Notes: generated by a model not told the origin, from the letters alone. A stretch of DNA of 64,000 bases from Galaxea fascicularis (GCA_948470475.1 OX419343.1:15095828-15159827), one strand, 5' to 3'; shown: positions 31,430-40,050, counted from the first letter of the stretch. Made by a program: numbers and translations.

Positions 31430-31666
31430 TCACCTGCGGTTGCGGTAATGTTGGACGTTGTCCTTTATGCCTTTGAAGGCTTGTTTCCCCAACAACAACC
31501 CCAAGGACCCAAAGCTAGGAGCGGGTCCGGACAGGACCATACTCGCGCCTTCGGCGATCTTATCGACCAAGGTCGGTTTCCGACGATACGGGGCCCCACC
31601 GCGTTGGTTCGTCTTCTTCTTCTTCTTTCTCTTCGTCCGGACCGTACGTCGCGGTGTGGTCTTCAT
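31430..31666 (-). CDS. small basic virion-type protein with QRGG motif
   Basis: 78 residues. A highly basic leader (KRKKKKKTNQRGG) is followed by a Gly/Leu-rich segment (GPAPSFGSLGLLLGKQAFKG). Same leader-QRGG-helix plan as 29464-29745. Adenovirus mu/pVI-like in organisation; homology not shown. Confidence 0.65.
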   Translation of the reverse strand: MKTTPRRTVRTKRKKKKKTNQRGGAPYRRKPTLVDKIAEGASMVLSGPAPSFGSLGLLLGKQAFKGIKDNVQHYRNRR

Positions 31667-31670
31667 GCCT

Positions 31671-32027
31671 TCAACTCCAAAGCAAATGATCCAATCTCAC
31701 GCGGGTCCACCCTAATTTCTGCCCTAATCGACGCAAGTAAGACGTCATGGTCATGCCGTGGGTGATGGGTAATCGATACCGACGATGTTCCACGGGTACT
31801 TTGCGCAGGAAACTATTCAACGTCAGATAATCCTTCACGCCGAGGGCTCGACGTTTTTTCGTCTTGCGTGATCTCTTTCGGGAATACCTTTGCTCAAGGT
31901 CATGAATCTTTTCGGCGAAGCGTGATTGTCCAGCTGTTAGTCCACCCTGCCCAAATGCTTCCCCCATCGCTTGTCCCAACAACGTTGCCTCCTCATTCAA
32001 AGTCGTCAAAGGCACGCGCCTGGCCAT
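31671..32027 (-). CDS. hypothetical basic protein
   Basis: 118 residues starting MARRVPLTTLNEEATLLGQ, with a basic centre (RKRSRKTKKRRALG) and a tail rich in Arg/Leu. It ends 4 nt before the next ATG. No family recognised. From 32028 to 32262 there is about 230 bp without a gene that I can support. Confidence 0.55.
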   Translation of the reverse strand: MARRVPLTTLNEEATLLGQAMGEAFGQGGLTAGQSRFAEKIHDLEQRYSRKRSRKTKKRRALGVKDYLTLNSFLRKVPVEHRRYRLPITHGMTMTSYLRRLGQKLGWTRVRLDHLLWS

Positions 32028-32262
32028 TTGGGTTGTGTTCGCGGCAAGTGCAAAGTCAAAATGAATGAGGCAGAGACGAGTGGCGTGAACTTAACAAGAC
32101 TTTCTTTAATGACAGAACTCCATATTCTCTACGGGTGGACTGCCAACCCGTCTACAAAGAACACCACCTCCCGCGTGTCTCCACCTCGCACCTGACGGGA
32201 GGGAAGACGTGCCTTATATATCCATGTCTATCCGACCGGCTCGGCCTTGTGGGAAAAATCTC

Positions 32263-32877
32263 TCAAAAGACCGTATCACCGCACTCTTCCTCGTCCAACG
32301 ATCGCCACATGGCGCGCATGTCCAATAACCGTACCGGAACGGTATTGCCTTGGAAAAGAGCGGGTTGTTCGCGTTTCATCTTTTCCCACACCAACGTGTC
32401 TTTCACCGTCTTCTTGAACCATTGAGCAATCCTGTGATCGTTCTTCACGTAATCGTGAGTGGTGAACATGGACAAGAACCCGTCCATGGAGATGCCCGTG
32501 GCACGAACGATGAGAAAAGCCAATGCGTACATACCGCAGCTCTGACTGTCGATGGCCTGCAAGGTCTTGCGACTTTCTCGTACCGCCCAGAAATGGTCTC
32601 GCGTCCACTTTTCGAACCAGGGTATGTCGTACCGAGTCACGTTCATCCCAAAACTATCCATGATTTCGCAGGTCTCGTCTTCCGTCCACACCCCCAACCA
32701 ATGCGAACCCTGTTCCCCCCGACGATCCACATTGACGATGTACCCTCGAGGATGCGCTTTCGACGGCGACGAGGGTAAGGCATCGCTGGCAAAGACCCCC
32801 GCAAAGTAGGGTCGCAACCGGGCGTCGTGTTGCGCCAACGTCTCCAATTGTTGCGTCGTGGTCGCCACGAACTCCAT
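32263..32877 (-). CDS. adenain-type maturation cysteine protease
   Basis: 204 residues from the first ATG (MEFVATTTQQLE; the longer frame begins with GTG). Catalytic set in the family order: His in GSHWLGVW near 60, acid in IMDSFGM near 75, then Gln and Cys in IDSQSCGMYALAF near 110. These enzymes (C5/Ulp1 fold) trim virion precursors. Candidate substrates with RGG-type motifs are numerous in the same cluster. It begins just after the major capsid stop. Confidence 0.93.
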   Translation of the reverse strand: MEFVATTTQQLETLAQHDARLRPYFAGVFASDALPSSPSKAHPRGYIVNVDRRGEQGSHWLGVWTEDETCEIMDSFGMNVTRYDIPWFEKWTRDHFWAVRESRKTLQAIDSQSCGMYALAFLIVRATGISMDGFLSMFTTHDYVKNDHRIAQWFKKTVKDTLVWEKMKREQPALFQGNTVPVRLLDMRAMWRSLDEEECGDTVF

Positions 32878-32903
32878 GTCTCTTCTGTCGTCGGAGCGGA
32901 TGT

Positions 32904-34360
32904 TCACATGCCATTATAGGTTTCGTAAAGGACACCCCCTTCCCGCGTGATCTTCATGACGTTTTCGAATTCACCCGTCACGCAGATGGTGATGGCGTGG
33001 CCTATGCCCGCATTGAACCTGGCTTGGATGCGATGATTGCCCTGGTTCTGCGGATTCATGAAGCGACTGTCGGCATCTCCGCTCTCCACGTTGTTGAAGC
33101 AAAAGATGGTGCAGTTCTTGTGATACCCCCAATCCTCGGGTCTCACCAACGGTTTTCTGCCTCTCTTCAAAACCCCTGTGTCGTACAAGAAGCGATGATA
33201 CCCATCGTAGTCTTTGCTGGTATTGACGTGTTGCAGTTCCAAAGTACTGGTATGCGGGTACTCTTCCCCGTTGATCAACTGTTTGATCCATTCCACGCCA
33301 AACGTCCGAAAAGCGAACGGTGAGTAACCGATCGTGCCGTTGAAGGCTCGGCTGTCCAGGAAATACACGAACACGCGTTGGGAATCCGTTGTTCGAAGAT
33401 GTCGGCTTTGTCGAAGTTGGTCTCGCCGTTGGGCAGCGTGAAGGTGCGGGTCTCGTACCGCACCACCGGGTACTGCATGTAGTGGTTGGTATCCCTCAGA
33501 TGGGTCAGGGTGTTGTACAACGGCGCTTTCAGACGTAACGACGACACGTACATTTTCAGGTCCACATCGTCGGCCACCAATCGTGGTGCCGTGCCACCGT
33601 ACGTGAAATACGCGGGTTCGTTGAAGTGCATGCGAATCAGCACGCGAGTGTTGGGTGGCAAGGGTTTGTTCAGATGAAAGACTTCCACCAACGGTTTGAA
33701 GACCAACGTGCGACGCACACCACCCGTGTACAAACTTCTTTCCTTTATCACACCATCCACGGACGTTTTCGCTGTGCCAGTCAGAGCCGTGTAATCGGCA
33801 TGCGGTGTGGTGCTGTCATATGTGTTGGCGGCGTAGACATTGGGCACGTTCAAGGCGCCAGGTATGAAGCCTTGCGGTCGAAGGACGGATACGGCATCGT
33901 CCTCGTCGTGGTTCAATATGGTCTGGAGCATGGCGTTCAGGGCGTACGTGTCCGATTGCACCGTGGTCAACACCCCATTGACGTAGACCGACACTTGCTT
34001 GAGCATGGTGTGACACAGATTCTGACAGGGATAGGTGTCAGCAGCGATGTTACCGCCACCCGCCGCTTGCAACCGCAACTTTAGCATGAAGAAACTCGAA
34101 CTCAGATCCACGTACTCCGTGCTGGGTTTGATCTCGAATTCGATGGGGTTGATCTGTCCGCTGACCGAGGGTGGTATCTCCACGACACGTCGCGAGGCCA
34201 CACTCTCGTCCACCGGAGGGACGGTGAAGAGTGCAAACTTGGGATCGACGTTCGGACCCAATCCGATACGTTTGACGGGTCTTTCCCATCTCGGATCGGC
34301 CAGATTCAGACCTTCGGCCAACCGACCTACGTTTCTTGGGCGTTTTTGTCCCTTGGGCAT
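32904..34360 (-). pseudogene. major capsid protein (double jelly roll), interrupted by one frameshift
   Basis: Two frames make up this gene. The first (34360-33275, from MPKGQK) holds the N-terminal two thirds, including the typical EYVDLSSSFFMLKLRL strand region and a VYVNGVLTT strand. The second (33374-32904) continues with the C-terminal part, ending with CVTGEFENVM and YETYNGM. The crossover lies near 33375-33395 and is consistent with loss of one base. No canonical slippery heptamer is seen there, so I read it as a mutation or an assembly error rather than programmed frameshifting. With it the capsid would not form from this copy. Upstream TATA-like ATAAAGG lies near 34425. Confidence 0.88.
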
Positions 34361-34427
34361 GGTGGTCGCTGTGCACGTTCCAAAGAGTAGGAGCAACTGA
34401 TTGAACGTCAGCTCGATGCTCCCTCCT

Positions 34428-34655
34428 TTATGTCATGAGACTGTGCGTGTAGACCCGTCGTCGGTGATGATAGGGTCGCACCGGTCGCATGGGAGGTTCC
34501 ATGAACCCACCACCGCGTTGCGACCGTTTTGCGTAGTAGGGGACCATCCGTCGAGCCCACTCGATCTCTGGCGGTAGAGGTCCCCATACTGTCCCACCGC
34601 GTTGCGAGCGTTTTCTACGCTGCCGTTTCTTCGTTTTTCGTCGTCTACCGGGCAT
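34428..34655 (-). CDS. small basic protein with two SQRGG motifs
   Basis: 75 residues from MPGRRRKTKKRQ. RKRSQRGGTVWGP and AKRSQRGGGFMEP are two near-identical candidate protease sites about 25 residues apart, which would release a short middle peptide. The plan recalls the adenovirus mu/pX precursor. ATATATTC box about 40 bp upstream. Confidence 0.7.
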   Translation of the reverse strand: MPGRRRKTKKRQRRKRSQRGGTVWGPLPPEIEWARRMVPYYAKRSQRGGGFMEPPMRPVRPYHHRRRVYTHSLMT

Positions 34656-34691
34656 GCTCTCCACCATCGAATGAAGGGTTCTCACCCCCTC

Positions 34692-34886
34692 TCACGAGAA
34701 TATATCCCCTCGGGCATACGGTTTGGCGCGTTTCTTCTTCTTCCTTTTCGTCTTTTTTCTTCTCCTCGATCCGCTTCCACTTTGGCCTTCTTCGGACGGA
34801 TGCGGTACGAAGATACGCAACTTCCCTCCGCTCATGGTCTCCGGAAAGACCGGTTCGTATCGGACGGTACTACCGTGTCCGCTCAT
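34692..34886 (-). CDS. small Polinton protein with MSGG motif and basic tail
   Basis: 64 residues from ATG at 34886 (the longer frame begins with TTG). FPETMSGGKLRIFVPHP contains an (M/L/I)xGG-x sequence, the classical adenain recognition form, followed by a Lys/Arg-rich tail (RRRKKTKRKKKKRAK). Follows the minor capsid gene. Confidence 0.6.
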   Translation of the reverse strand: MSGHGSTVRYEPVFPETMSGGKLRIFVPHPSEEGQSGSGSRRRKKTKRKKKKRAKPYARGDIFS

Positions 34887-34912
34887 CACTCCACGACGAA
34901 TGACGATCGCGC

Positions 34913-36058
34913 TCAAGGGACGCGTCTAAAATGCAAGGTGACGGTGGTGATCCCTTCGCCCAATTCGGCCAGTCCTCCACTAGGTTTGCCGATGGCGATT
35001 TCCACTACATCCAATTCAGTGTTACGCACATCGATGTGTTGCATGTTCTTGGGTTCGTAATAGACGAATCCTTCCTTGTCCTCGTGTCCCACAGGGACTT
35101 GGCGCAACAAGTCGGTGATCTGTCCCCCTAGGATGGTTCCGCGTCCCACGTTGCTGTAGACGTAGACCATTGTATCTTTGGGGACACCATCCTCTCTCAC
35201 GCGTTGTTTCGCCACAAACCAATCCCGGTTCAAGATGAAACGGTACCTGGCATGATTGCGAAAACCAAAGAAAGGACCAGAATTGGAGGAGTAATAGATG
35301 GGTCCCTTCACATCGGCCAGATGTTCCGAGTCCATGTAGGGTGCCTTGTCTACGGGATCGTCGTATTTCGGATAGAGGATCACATTGGGTCCGTAATGCC
35401 ATTCGTTGACCACATCTCCGTCAAACCACTTGACCCAACCGATGTATTCCCCAAACTTGCGCGTCACGCTCAATTCCACTTGACGGTCGTCGTCGGTGTT
35501 GGACCAGTCCACCTCCATGTATTCTTCCTCGTCATTCCATTTTAACAGGGGGTAACCTCGTACTCCCGTGTCCTTTCCGTCGGAATCCAATTTGGTGCGT
35601 CGAAATGTGTATTCCTTGCCCTGACCGTGTTGGTAGAATACGTCGTAAATGTTGCGTTCCAACAACAGTTTCAATCGTTTCATGAAGGAGGCCCCATCTG
35701 TGACTTCGTAGTAATCGATGACCTCTCCCATCGTCACCCACGCCGTGCGTCGATATATTCGAGTCGTGTCGTCCGCCTTGTAAAGAGTGATGATGGCACT
35801 GATCAGCTGCGTTCGTTCGGGAAACTGTTGCAACAAGGTCTCTCTATCGATTTTCGTGGCCAGTGTTGGTCGCGGTAATGTGATGGCGCTCAAAGCCACT
35901 TGCCATCCGTTGCCGGGCAGACGCAACCGGTACGGTAACTTGATCTTGTAATCGTTGTTTCGATTGGTATCGTCAAACTGAGCGCCCCCTCCATTGCTGG
36001 GAAGCGTCAAGTAAAGACTTTCAAACTCTTCTCCTCCTTCTCCTCTTCCTTGAGGCAT
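34913..36058 (-). CDS. minor capsid (penton, single jelly-roll) protein
   Basis: 381 residues. The N-terminal phrase FESLYLTLPSNGG followed by DYKIKLPYRLRLPGNGWQVAL and SAITLP is typical of the Polinton minor capsid/penton protein. The remainder alternates charged strands and loops and ends with TTVTLHFRRVP. It is adjacent to the integrase (37-nt overlap) and precedes the major capsid gene, as in other Polintons. The reading frame is intact. Assignment rests on pattern and position, since penton proteins have no catalytic motif. Confidence 0.85.
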   Translation of the reverse strand: MPQGRGEGGEEFESLYLTLPSNGGGAQFDDTNRNNDYKIKLPYRLRLPGNGWQVALSAITLPRPTLATKIDRETLLQQFPERTQLISAIITLYKADDTTRIYRRTAWVTMGEVIDYYEVTDGASFMKRLKLLLERNIYDVFYQHGQGKEYTFRRTKLDSDGKDTGVRGYPLLKWNDEEEYMEVDWSNTDDDRQVELSVTRKFGEYIGWVKWFDGDVVNEWHYGPNVILYPKYDDPVDKAPYMDSEHLADVKGPIYYSSNSGPFFGFRNHARYRFILNRDWFVAKQRVREDGVPKDTMVYVYSNVGRGTILGGQITDLLRQVPVGHEDKEGFVYYEPKNMQHIDVRNTELDVVEIAIGKPSGGLAELGEGITTVTLHFRRVP

Positions 36059-37076
36059 CGTCGATCCAACTGTTGTACTTGGCAGGCCACCCTTTCCAAC
36101 TGACGAGCATCCGACCGGCTCTGCGTTTTAATACCTTGTCCACGCGCCACAACGTCTTCTCGTCCACGATCACTTTTTGTAAATCTTGTTCGTAAAACGT
36201 CCCTCCTAACGGGGTACCGTCCATTTCTTCCACGCGGTAAGTGGTCACCGGACCGGGCACGACCCGCGACACCACAAACACTTCTTCCGTCCATTGAGGC
36301 AGATAACCTTTCTTGAAAGTTCGTACCCTCTTGCTCAACCGAACCTGATTGCCTACCTTGAACTTGGCTTTGGACGGTTTACCCAGTCGTTTGCCGTACA
36401 AGGTTTGCCACACTTGGGCTTCGTTGATCTCCGTGACGTCTCGGGGTGCCATGCCGATGCTATGGTGCACGTCCGCATTGTACGCTTTCACCAAGGCCGG
36501 TAGTACGTCCAGGTACGTCAAGGTGTTGGCGGCCGTAAAGTAGCGGTACATCCGTCCCTTCAACGTGCGATTGAACCGTTCCACCACACTGGCTTTGGCA
36601 TCGCCGTGCGTCGAAAAATGTTCGATGCCTTTCTCTTTCAACCAGGTCTGTACCTTGGTGTTGTAAAACTCTTTACCCTTGTCCGTTTGTAAACGCCGAG
36701 GTTTACGTCCGCTGGTCTTGAGAATGTTCTGAAACGCTTTCACCACTTCCTCTCCGGTCTTTTTCTTCAAAGGACGGACCCAGGCAAATTTGGACAAGAC
36801 GTCGACGACCGTCAAGAGGTACCGGGTGCCTTTATTCCATTTGGCGGTGGTTTGCATTTCCACCAGATCCGCCACCCATTGTTCGTCTTTCTCGAAGACC
36901 AGGACGGGTAACGTGGCAAACCGACGTCGGATGGGTCGGTGTAGAGTAAACGCCAATTCTCTTTCTAAACGGCGTCGTGCTTCCGGCAGAGTTATTCGGT
37001 GGGTCTTGGCGTACCGGACCAATCCGCCCAACGCTCCGGGCACACTCGGATCAGTGTACGTTTGAGACTTTCCCAT
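36021..37076 (-). CDS. retroviral-type integrase with chromodomain
   Basis: 351 residues from ATG (MGKSQTYTDPSVPGAL; the longer frame begins with GTG). The Polinton-type N-terminal domain leads to the DDE core: Asp in QWVADLVEM near 69, Asp in LQTDKGKEF near 129, Glu in [13 protein letters not shown] near 165. An SH3-like segment (KFKVGNQVRLSK) and a C-terminal chromodomain (LVSWKGWPAKYNSWID near 325) follow. It would join the element ends to the target and produce the 6-bp duplication seen. All catalytic residues are present. Confidence 0.95.
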   Translation of the reverse strand: MGKSQTYTDPSVPGALGGLVRYAKTHRITLPEARRRLERELAFTLHRPIRRRFATLPVLVFEKDEQWVADLVEMQTTAKWNKGTRYLLTVVDVLSKFAWVRPLKKKTGEEVVKAFQNILKTSGRKPRRLQTDKGKEFYNTKVQTWLKEKGIEHFSTHGDAKASVVERFNRTLKGRMYRYFTAANTLTYLDVLPALVKAYNADVHHSIGMAPRDVTEINEAQVWQTLYGKRLGKPSKAKFKVGNQVRLSKRVRTFKKGYLPQWTEEVFVVSRVVPGPVTTYRVEEMDGTPLGGTFYEQDLQKVIVDEKTLWRVDKVLKRRAGRMLVSWKGWPAKYNSWIDDASRKRRRRRRV

Positions 37077-37369
37077 CCCCACCACAGGATCAATCGTTTG
37101 ACGGAGGGAATGCGTTCCTCGTGTATTTTATGCGTGTGACGCCAGTAAAATTCACCGTCTTCGGTCCCAAACGAGCGTCTCAACCATTCCACGAACACGG
37201 CATAATGACCCACGTGAAACTCGGGCGCTTCCACCACTTCTCGCCAGAGGTGCAACACCTCTGCTAACCCGTCGATGGCATCGTCAAAGGGAAGGGACTC
37301 TTTACCCACCCACCGTCGACACACCCAACTGGTCATGAGCCAGCGACTACGCCACCCCCAACAACTCAT
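36992..37369 (-). CDS. Trp-rich hypothetical protein overlapping the integrase start
   Basis: 125 residues from a true ATG, with an unusual number of Trp (WRSRWLMTSWVCRRW and LILWWGWESLKRTL). The last 28 codons overlap the integrase in another frame. Composition looks protein-like (LPFDDAIDGLAEVLHLW), so I keep it, but it may be an artefact of GC-rich sequence. No domain recognised. Confidence 0.45.
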   Translation of the reverse strand: MSCWGWRSRWLMTSWVCRRWVGKESLPFDDAIDGLAEVLHLWREVVEAPEFHVGHYAVFVEWLRRSFGTEDGEFYWRHTHKIHEERIPSVKRLILWWGWESLKRTLIRVCPERWADWSGTPRPTE

Positions 37370-37437
37370 GACACCACACAGGTTTGGTTACAAATGATTT
37401 TATTGAGTGCTGTCTACAGGTTATGTACAATTTTTTT

Positions 37438-38532
37438 TCATTTAGCGTCCATGTGCGTCAAGGCATACCGATGCAAGTCCTCGCGGGTCACACCGGTCCG
37501 ATGCATCTCTCGCTGAACACGTTTTTCCTCCTCGCCCAACCCTGCCAGGTACATCTCCTCTTCCAGATATTTCTCGCGTCGTACGCGTTCTTTGTCTTCT
37601 TCCACCCGTTCTCTGGGGGTGGGGTCTTGGCTGGCATGCATTCCTGGGTAGCAGTCACAGTCGGTCTGTTTCTGGGTTGTTTTCCGCTGACCTGACCACC
37701 CGTCCGACTGAGGGGGTGGCGCCGCATGCATCCGGGCGTAGGGGTGATAGTGTCCCTCGTGGCGCATCTTTTTGGTTTGTGGAGGTGTTGGCAGGGAGGG
37801 TTCCATCCGCCTCCGTTTCTCGCCTTGGGCTTTCACTTTCTGCCACATGGTGAGAGCGCTGTCCCTCGGTCTACTTTCCGGTACGTACCGAGGACGTACG
37901 GGACGAGCATATTGACGGGCTAGGATCTGTCGTCTCCGCGTTTGGCGCGGGAAACTGGCACTGGCTCGATATTCGCCTGGAGGGGTATCGGCCCACTGGA
38001 AAAAGTCACAGGTATTGTCGCGACAGGTCAGGAATAGACGTCCTTCATTCCCTCGTTGGGACGAGCGACAGAGTACCCACTTGTAGGGGCGCTGGCAATA
38101 ACAGGTGAAGGGACCCCTCTTGATCTCCGGACAGACTTGTTCCTCCCAAGCCTCACACAACTCCTGACATTGACGGGCATCTAACCAGACTGGACAACCG
38201 CGTTCTCCACACACGTAGTATTCCCAACCTTTGGCTTCCGAGATGCGGAACTCCAAAGGGAAAGCGTGAATGGGGCATGAGTACTGGACCGGTCGGGACG
38301 GAGAGGGAGGAATACCACCGGGATATTCGCCAGGTCCTAAGGGCGCGTCTCCTTCCTCGAGCACCTCGGTCTGGTAGTCCGGTAGCGGTTCCAACAATTC
38401 CTTCATGGTAGCATCATCGATGGCTTCCAACTGAGTTTGTCCTTCCAACTCCAACGCGCACTCCTCGGCCGCTCGTCTGACAATGTCCACACCTTTTATC
38501 TTTCTTCTTCTTCTTCTTCTTCTTCGTGCCAT
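37438..38532 (-). CDS. zf-GRF zinc-finger protein with coiled-coil tail
   Basis: 364 residues from MARRRRRRRRKIKGVD. Residues about 80-145 contain YSCPIHAFPLEF, a GWEYYVCGERGCPVWL segment, a first GRF-like module. Residues about 145-180 (CYCQRPYKWVLC, GRLFLTCRDNTCDFFQW) fit the zf-GRF pattern that binds single-stranded DNA in APE2, TOP3A and NEIL3. A long charged coiled-coil (REKYLEEEMYLAGLGEEEKR) ends the protein. Probably a DNA-maintenance protein of the element. Its ATG is only 22 bp from the ATG of the plus-strand gene at 38554. AATAAA signal on the minus strand near 37400. Confidence 0.75.
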   Translation of the reverse strand: MARRRRRRRRKIKGVDIVRRAAEECALELEGQTQLEAIDDATMKELLEPLPDYQTEVLEEGDAPLGPGEYPGGIPPSPSRPVQYSCPIHAFPLEFRISEAKGWEYYVCGERGCPVWLDARQCQELCEAWEEQVCPEIKRGPFTCYCQRPYKWVLCRSSQRGNEGRLFLTCRDNTCDFFQWADTPPGEYRASASFPRQTRRRQILARQYARPVRPRYVPESRPRDSALTMWQKVKAQGEKRRRMEPSLPTPPQTKKMRHEGHYHPYARMHAAPPPQSDGWSGQRKTTQKQTDCDCYPGMHASQDPTPRERVEEDKERVRREKYLEEEMYLAGLGEEEKRVQREMHRTGVTREDLHRYALTHMDAK

Positions 38533-38553
38533 GCGATCCCACACAACGAACCA

Positions 38554-38793
38554 ATGGGAGGTCAGGGTTGGATCCATCACGTGGCCTTACGTATGCAGAA
38601 ACCACTGTACTTCTACGACTTACCCGGGCAAAGGTGGCTCAGTTTCAATTATCTCCACCAACAGTTCACACCGTGCACCGAGCCTGTCCCCTTGAGAGGA
38701 CGACATTGTCTGGTGGTCGGTACCAAACGGTTAAAGAGGACCGATCCTGCCTTTTTCACCGTGTTAGAGTCTTTGTTACTGACGGCCAAGTGA
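38554..38793 (+). CDS. small hypothetical protein, translationally linked to the next gene
   Basis: 79 residues starting MGGQGWIHHVALRMQKPL and ending TVLESLLLTAK. Aromatic-rich middle (YFYDLPGQRWLSFNYLH). Its stop and the next start overlap as TGATG (38791-38795), a stop-start arrangement that allows reinitiation. No family recognised. Starts upstream of this ATG would run through the poly-Arg codons of the opposite gene and are unlikely. Confidence 0.6.
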   Translation: MGGQGWIHHVALRMQKPLYFYDLPGQRWLSFNYLHQQFTPCTEPVPLRGRHCLVVGTKRLKRTDPAFFTVLESLLLTAK

Positions 38794-39398
38794 TGAGCGG
38801 TGATTTGGAGCGCGTGTGCCTGGTGATCGACTTGGAGGGATTTCACATCAGCGCTTCGCGCGGAAACCCTAAACAGTTTCTGGTCCGGGAATTGGGATGG
38901 TGCGCCTGGCCCGGTCATGCCCACGATGTGGGGTCGTACCGATATTTCAACCTCAGAGAGTTTCGTACCTTACTTCTCAAGGATCAAAAGACGTGTCGCT
39001 ATGTCAGCAAACACATTCACGGTCTACCCTATCGTCCCACCCCCAAGGAACAAGCCCGACCTCCTTGGCAACTCCACGAAGACCTTCGTAACCTTTACAA
39101 CCTTCACAGAACCCCCGAGAGACCGTTGGTGGCTTACAAGGGTGGACACGTAGAAAAAAACCTGTTGGACAAGATGGGGATACCCTGCGTCGACTTGGAA
39201 GTCTGGGGATGTCCCAAATTCGAAAGCCTGCCTCGTTTGACCACCGTGGGAGGTTGCGGACATCATGCCGACCCTCTACACCATCACTGCCCACAAGTGG
39301 AGACTTATCATTTCGTGCAATGGATACGGCGAACATTGCATTTGCCCAGAGACATTAATTTTGTCAATCTAGAACGCGCTTTACGTCTGGCATTTTAA
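38793..39398 (+). CDS. DnaQ-fold exonuclease-like or Maelstrom-like protein
   Basis: 201 residues. VCLVIDLEGFHI (DxE-like first motif), VAYKGGHVEKNLLDKMGI followed by PCVDLE (second motif region), then a Cys/His cluster GGCGHHADPLHHHCPQVE and FVQWI. The acid pattern suits the DEDD exonuclease fold; the Cys/His cluster recalls the EHHCHC set of Maelstrom domains, which keep the fold without the acids. I cannot decide between an active nuclease and a structural relative. Overlaps the stop of 38554-38793. AATAAA at about 39439 follows the stop. Confidence 0.6.
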   Translation: MSGDLERVCLVIDLEGFHISASRGNPKQFLVRELGWCAWPGHAHDVGSYRYFNLREFRTLLLKDQKTCRYVSKHIHGLPYRPTPKEQARPPWQLHEDLRNLYNLHRTPERPLVAYKGGHVEKNLLDKMGIPCVDLEVWGCPKFESLPRLTTVGGCGHHADPLHHHCPQVETYHFVQWIRRTLHLPRDINFVNLERALRLAF

Positions 39399-39420
39399 TC
39401 AGCTGTACATTCGGTTTTTT

Positions 39421-40017
39421 TCACAGATTTTTTTGTAAAATAAAAGCTGCATGCAACAAGTCATGCATTGACAACAATGTTTGTGCAGCCTCTTTCTTGG
39501 CTCGACTGCGTCGCAAAGCCGTACGTTCACATTCGAGTTTCTCCTCGTACTTCGCGGGATCCTTTTCTTTCAACTCTTCCCTTCGCTGTCTCGCCCGTAC
39601 GTTACGGTTGGTTTTGAACTGTTCCGATCGAACGGGGTCCGATCTCAATTTACTCCGATAATTCGCTTCGTAAACTCTTCTCTTCTGACGCGCCTTCTCG
39701 TTCTGTCTGTACTTCACTTGCCCAGCACGCTTCCTTTCTCTCCAGGCCTGGTATCGACCTTCTCTCTTCAATTTTTCCACGTACGTGATTTGGTATCCCT
39801 TTTGTCGAGTCTGCAGAATCGCTCTCTCTTCGTCCGTCATTGCCGCCATTTTAAGTTTCTTACGAGCATAGTCCTTCTGGTAATGTTTTCTCTTACATTC
39901 TCTCGTTCTCTCCATTTTCTGCTCGTACTTTTCCGGTTCCTCTTCCTTCATCCTCTCCATTCGTTTTTTGGTCAAGGCATATCGTCTTCGTCCCTCTTGT
40001 TTCTTTCGATCGTCCAT
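39421..40017 (-). CDS. long basic coiled-coil protein
   Basis: 198 residues from MDDRKKQEGRRRYALTK (first ATG; the longer frame starts with TTG). Nearly all charged: repeated K/R/E helices with RxKYxxK and Tyr spaced regularly (RRVYEANYRSKLRSDP). Probably DNA-binding or a long helical rod. Divergent from the variable-exon gene, sharing the right promoter; TATA-like CTTAAATAAG at 40051-40060. Confidence 0.65.
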   Translation of the reverse strand: MDDRKKQEGRRRYALTKKRMERMKEEEPEKYEQKMERTRECKRKHYQKDYARKKLKMAAMTDEERAILQTRQKGYQITYVEKLKREGRYQAWRERKRAGQVKYRQNEKARQKRRVYEANYRSKLRSDPVRSEQFKTNRNVRARQRREELKEKDPAKYEEKLECERTALRRSRAKKEAAQTLLSMHDLLHAAFILQKNL

Positions 40018-40050
40018 AATTGCCAATTTTCCACCGATCCTGCGGCTTTC

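Noticed and set aside
33375..33395. programmed -1 frameshift in the major capsid gene
   Set aside because: No slippery heptamer in phase and no need known in this family; a mutation or assembly error is simpler.
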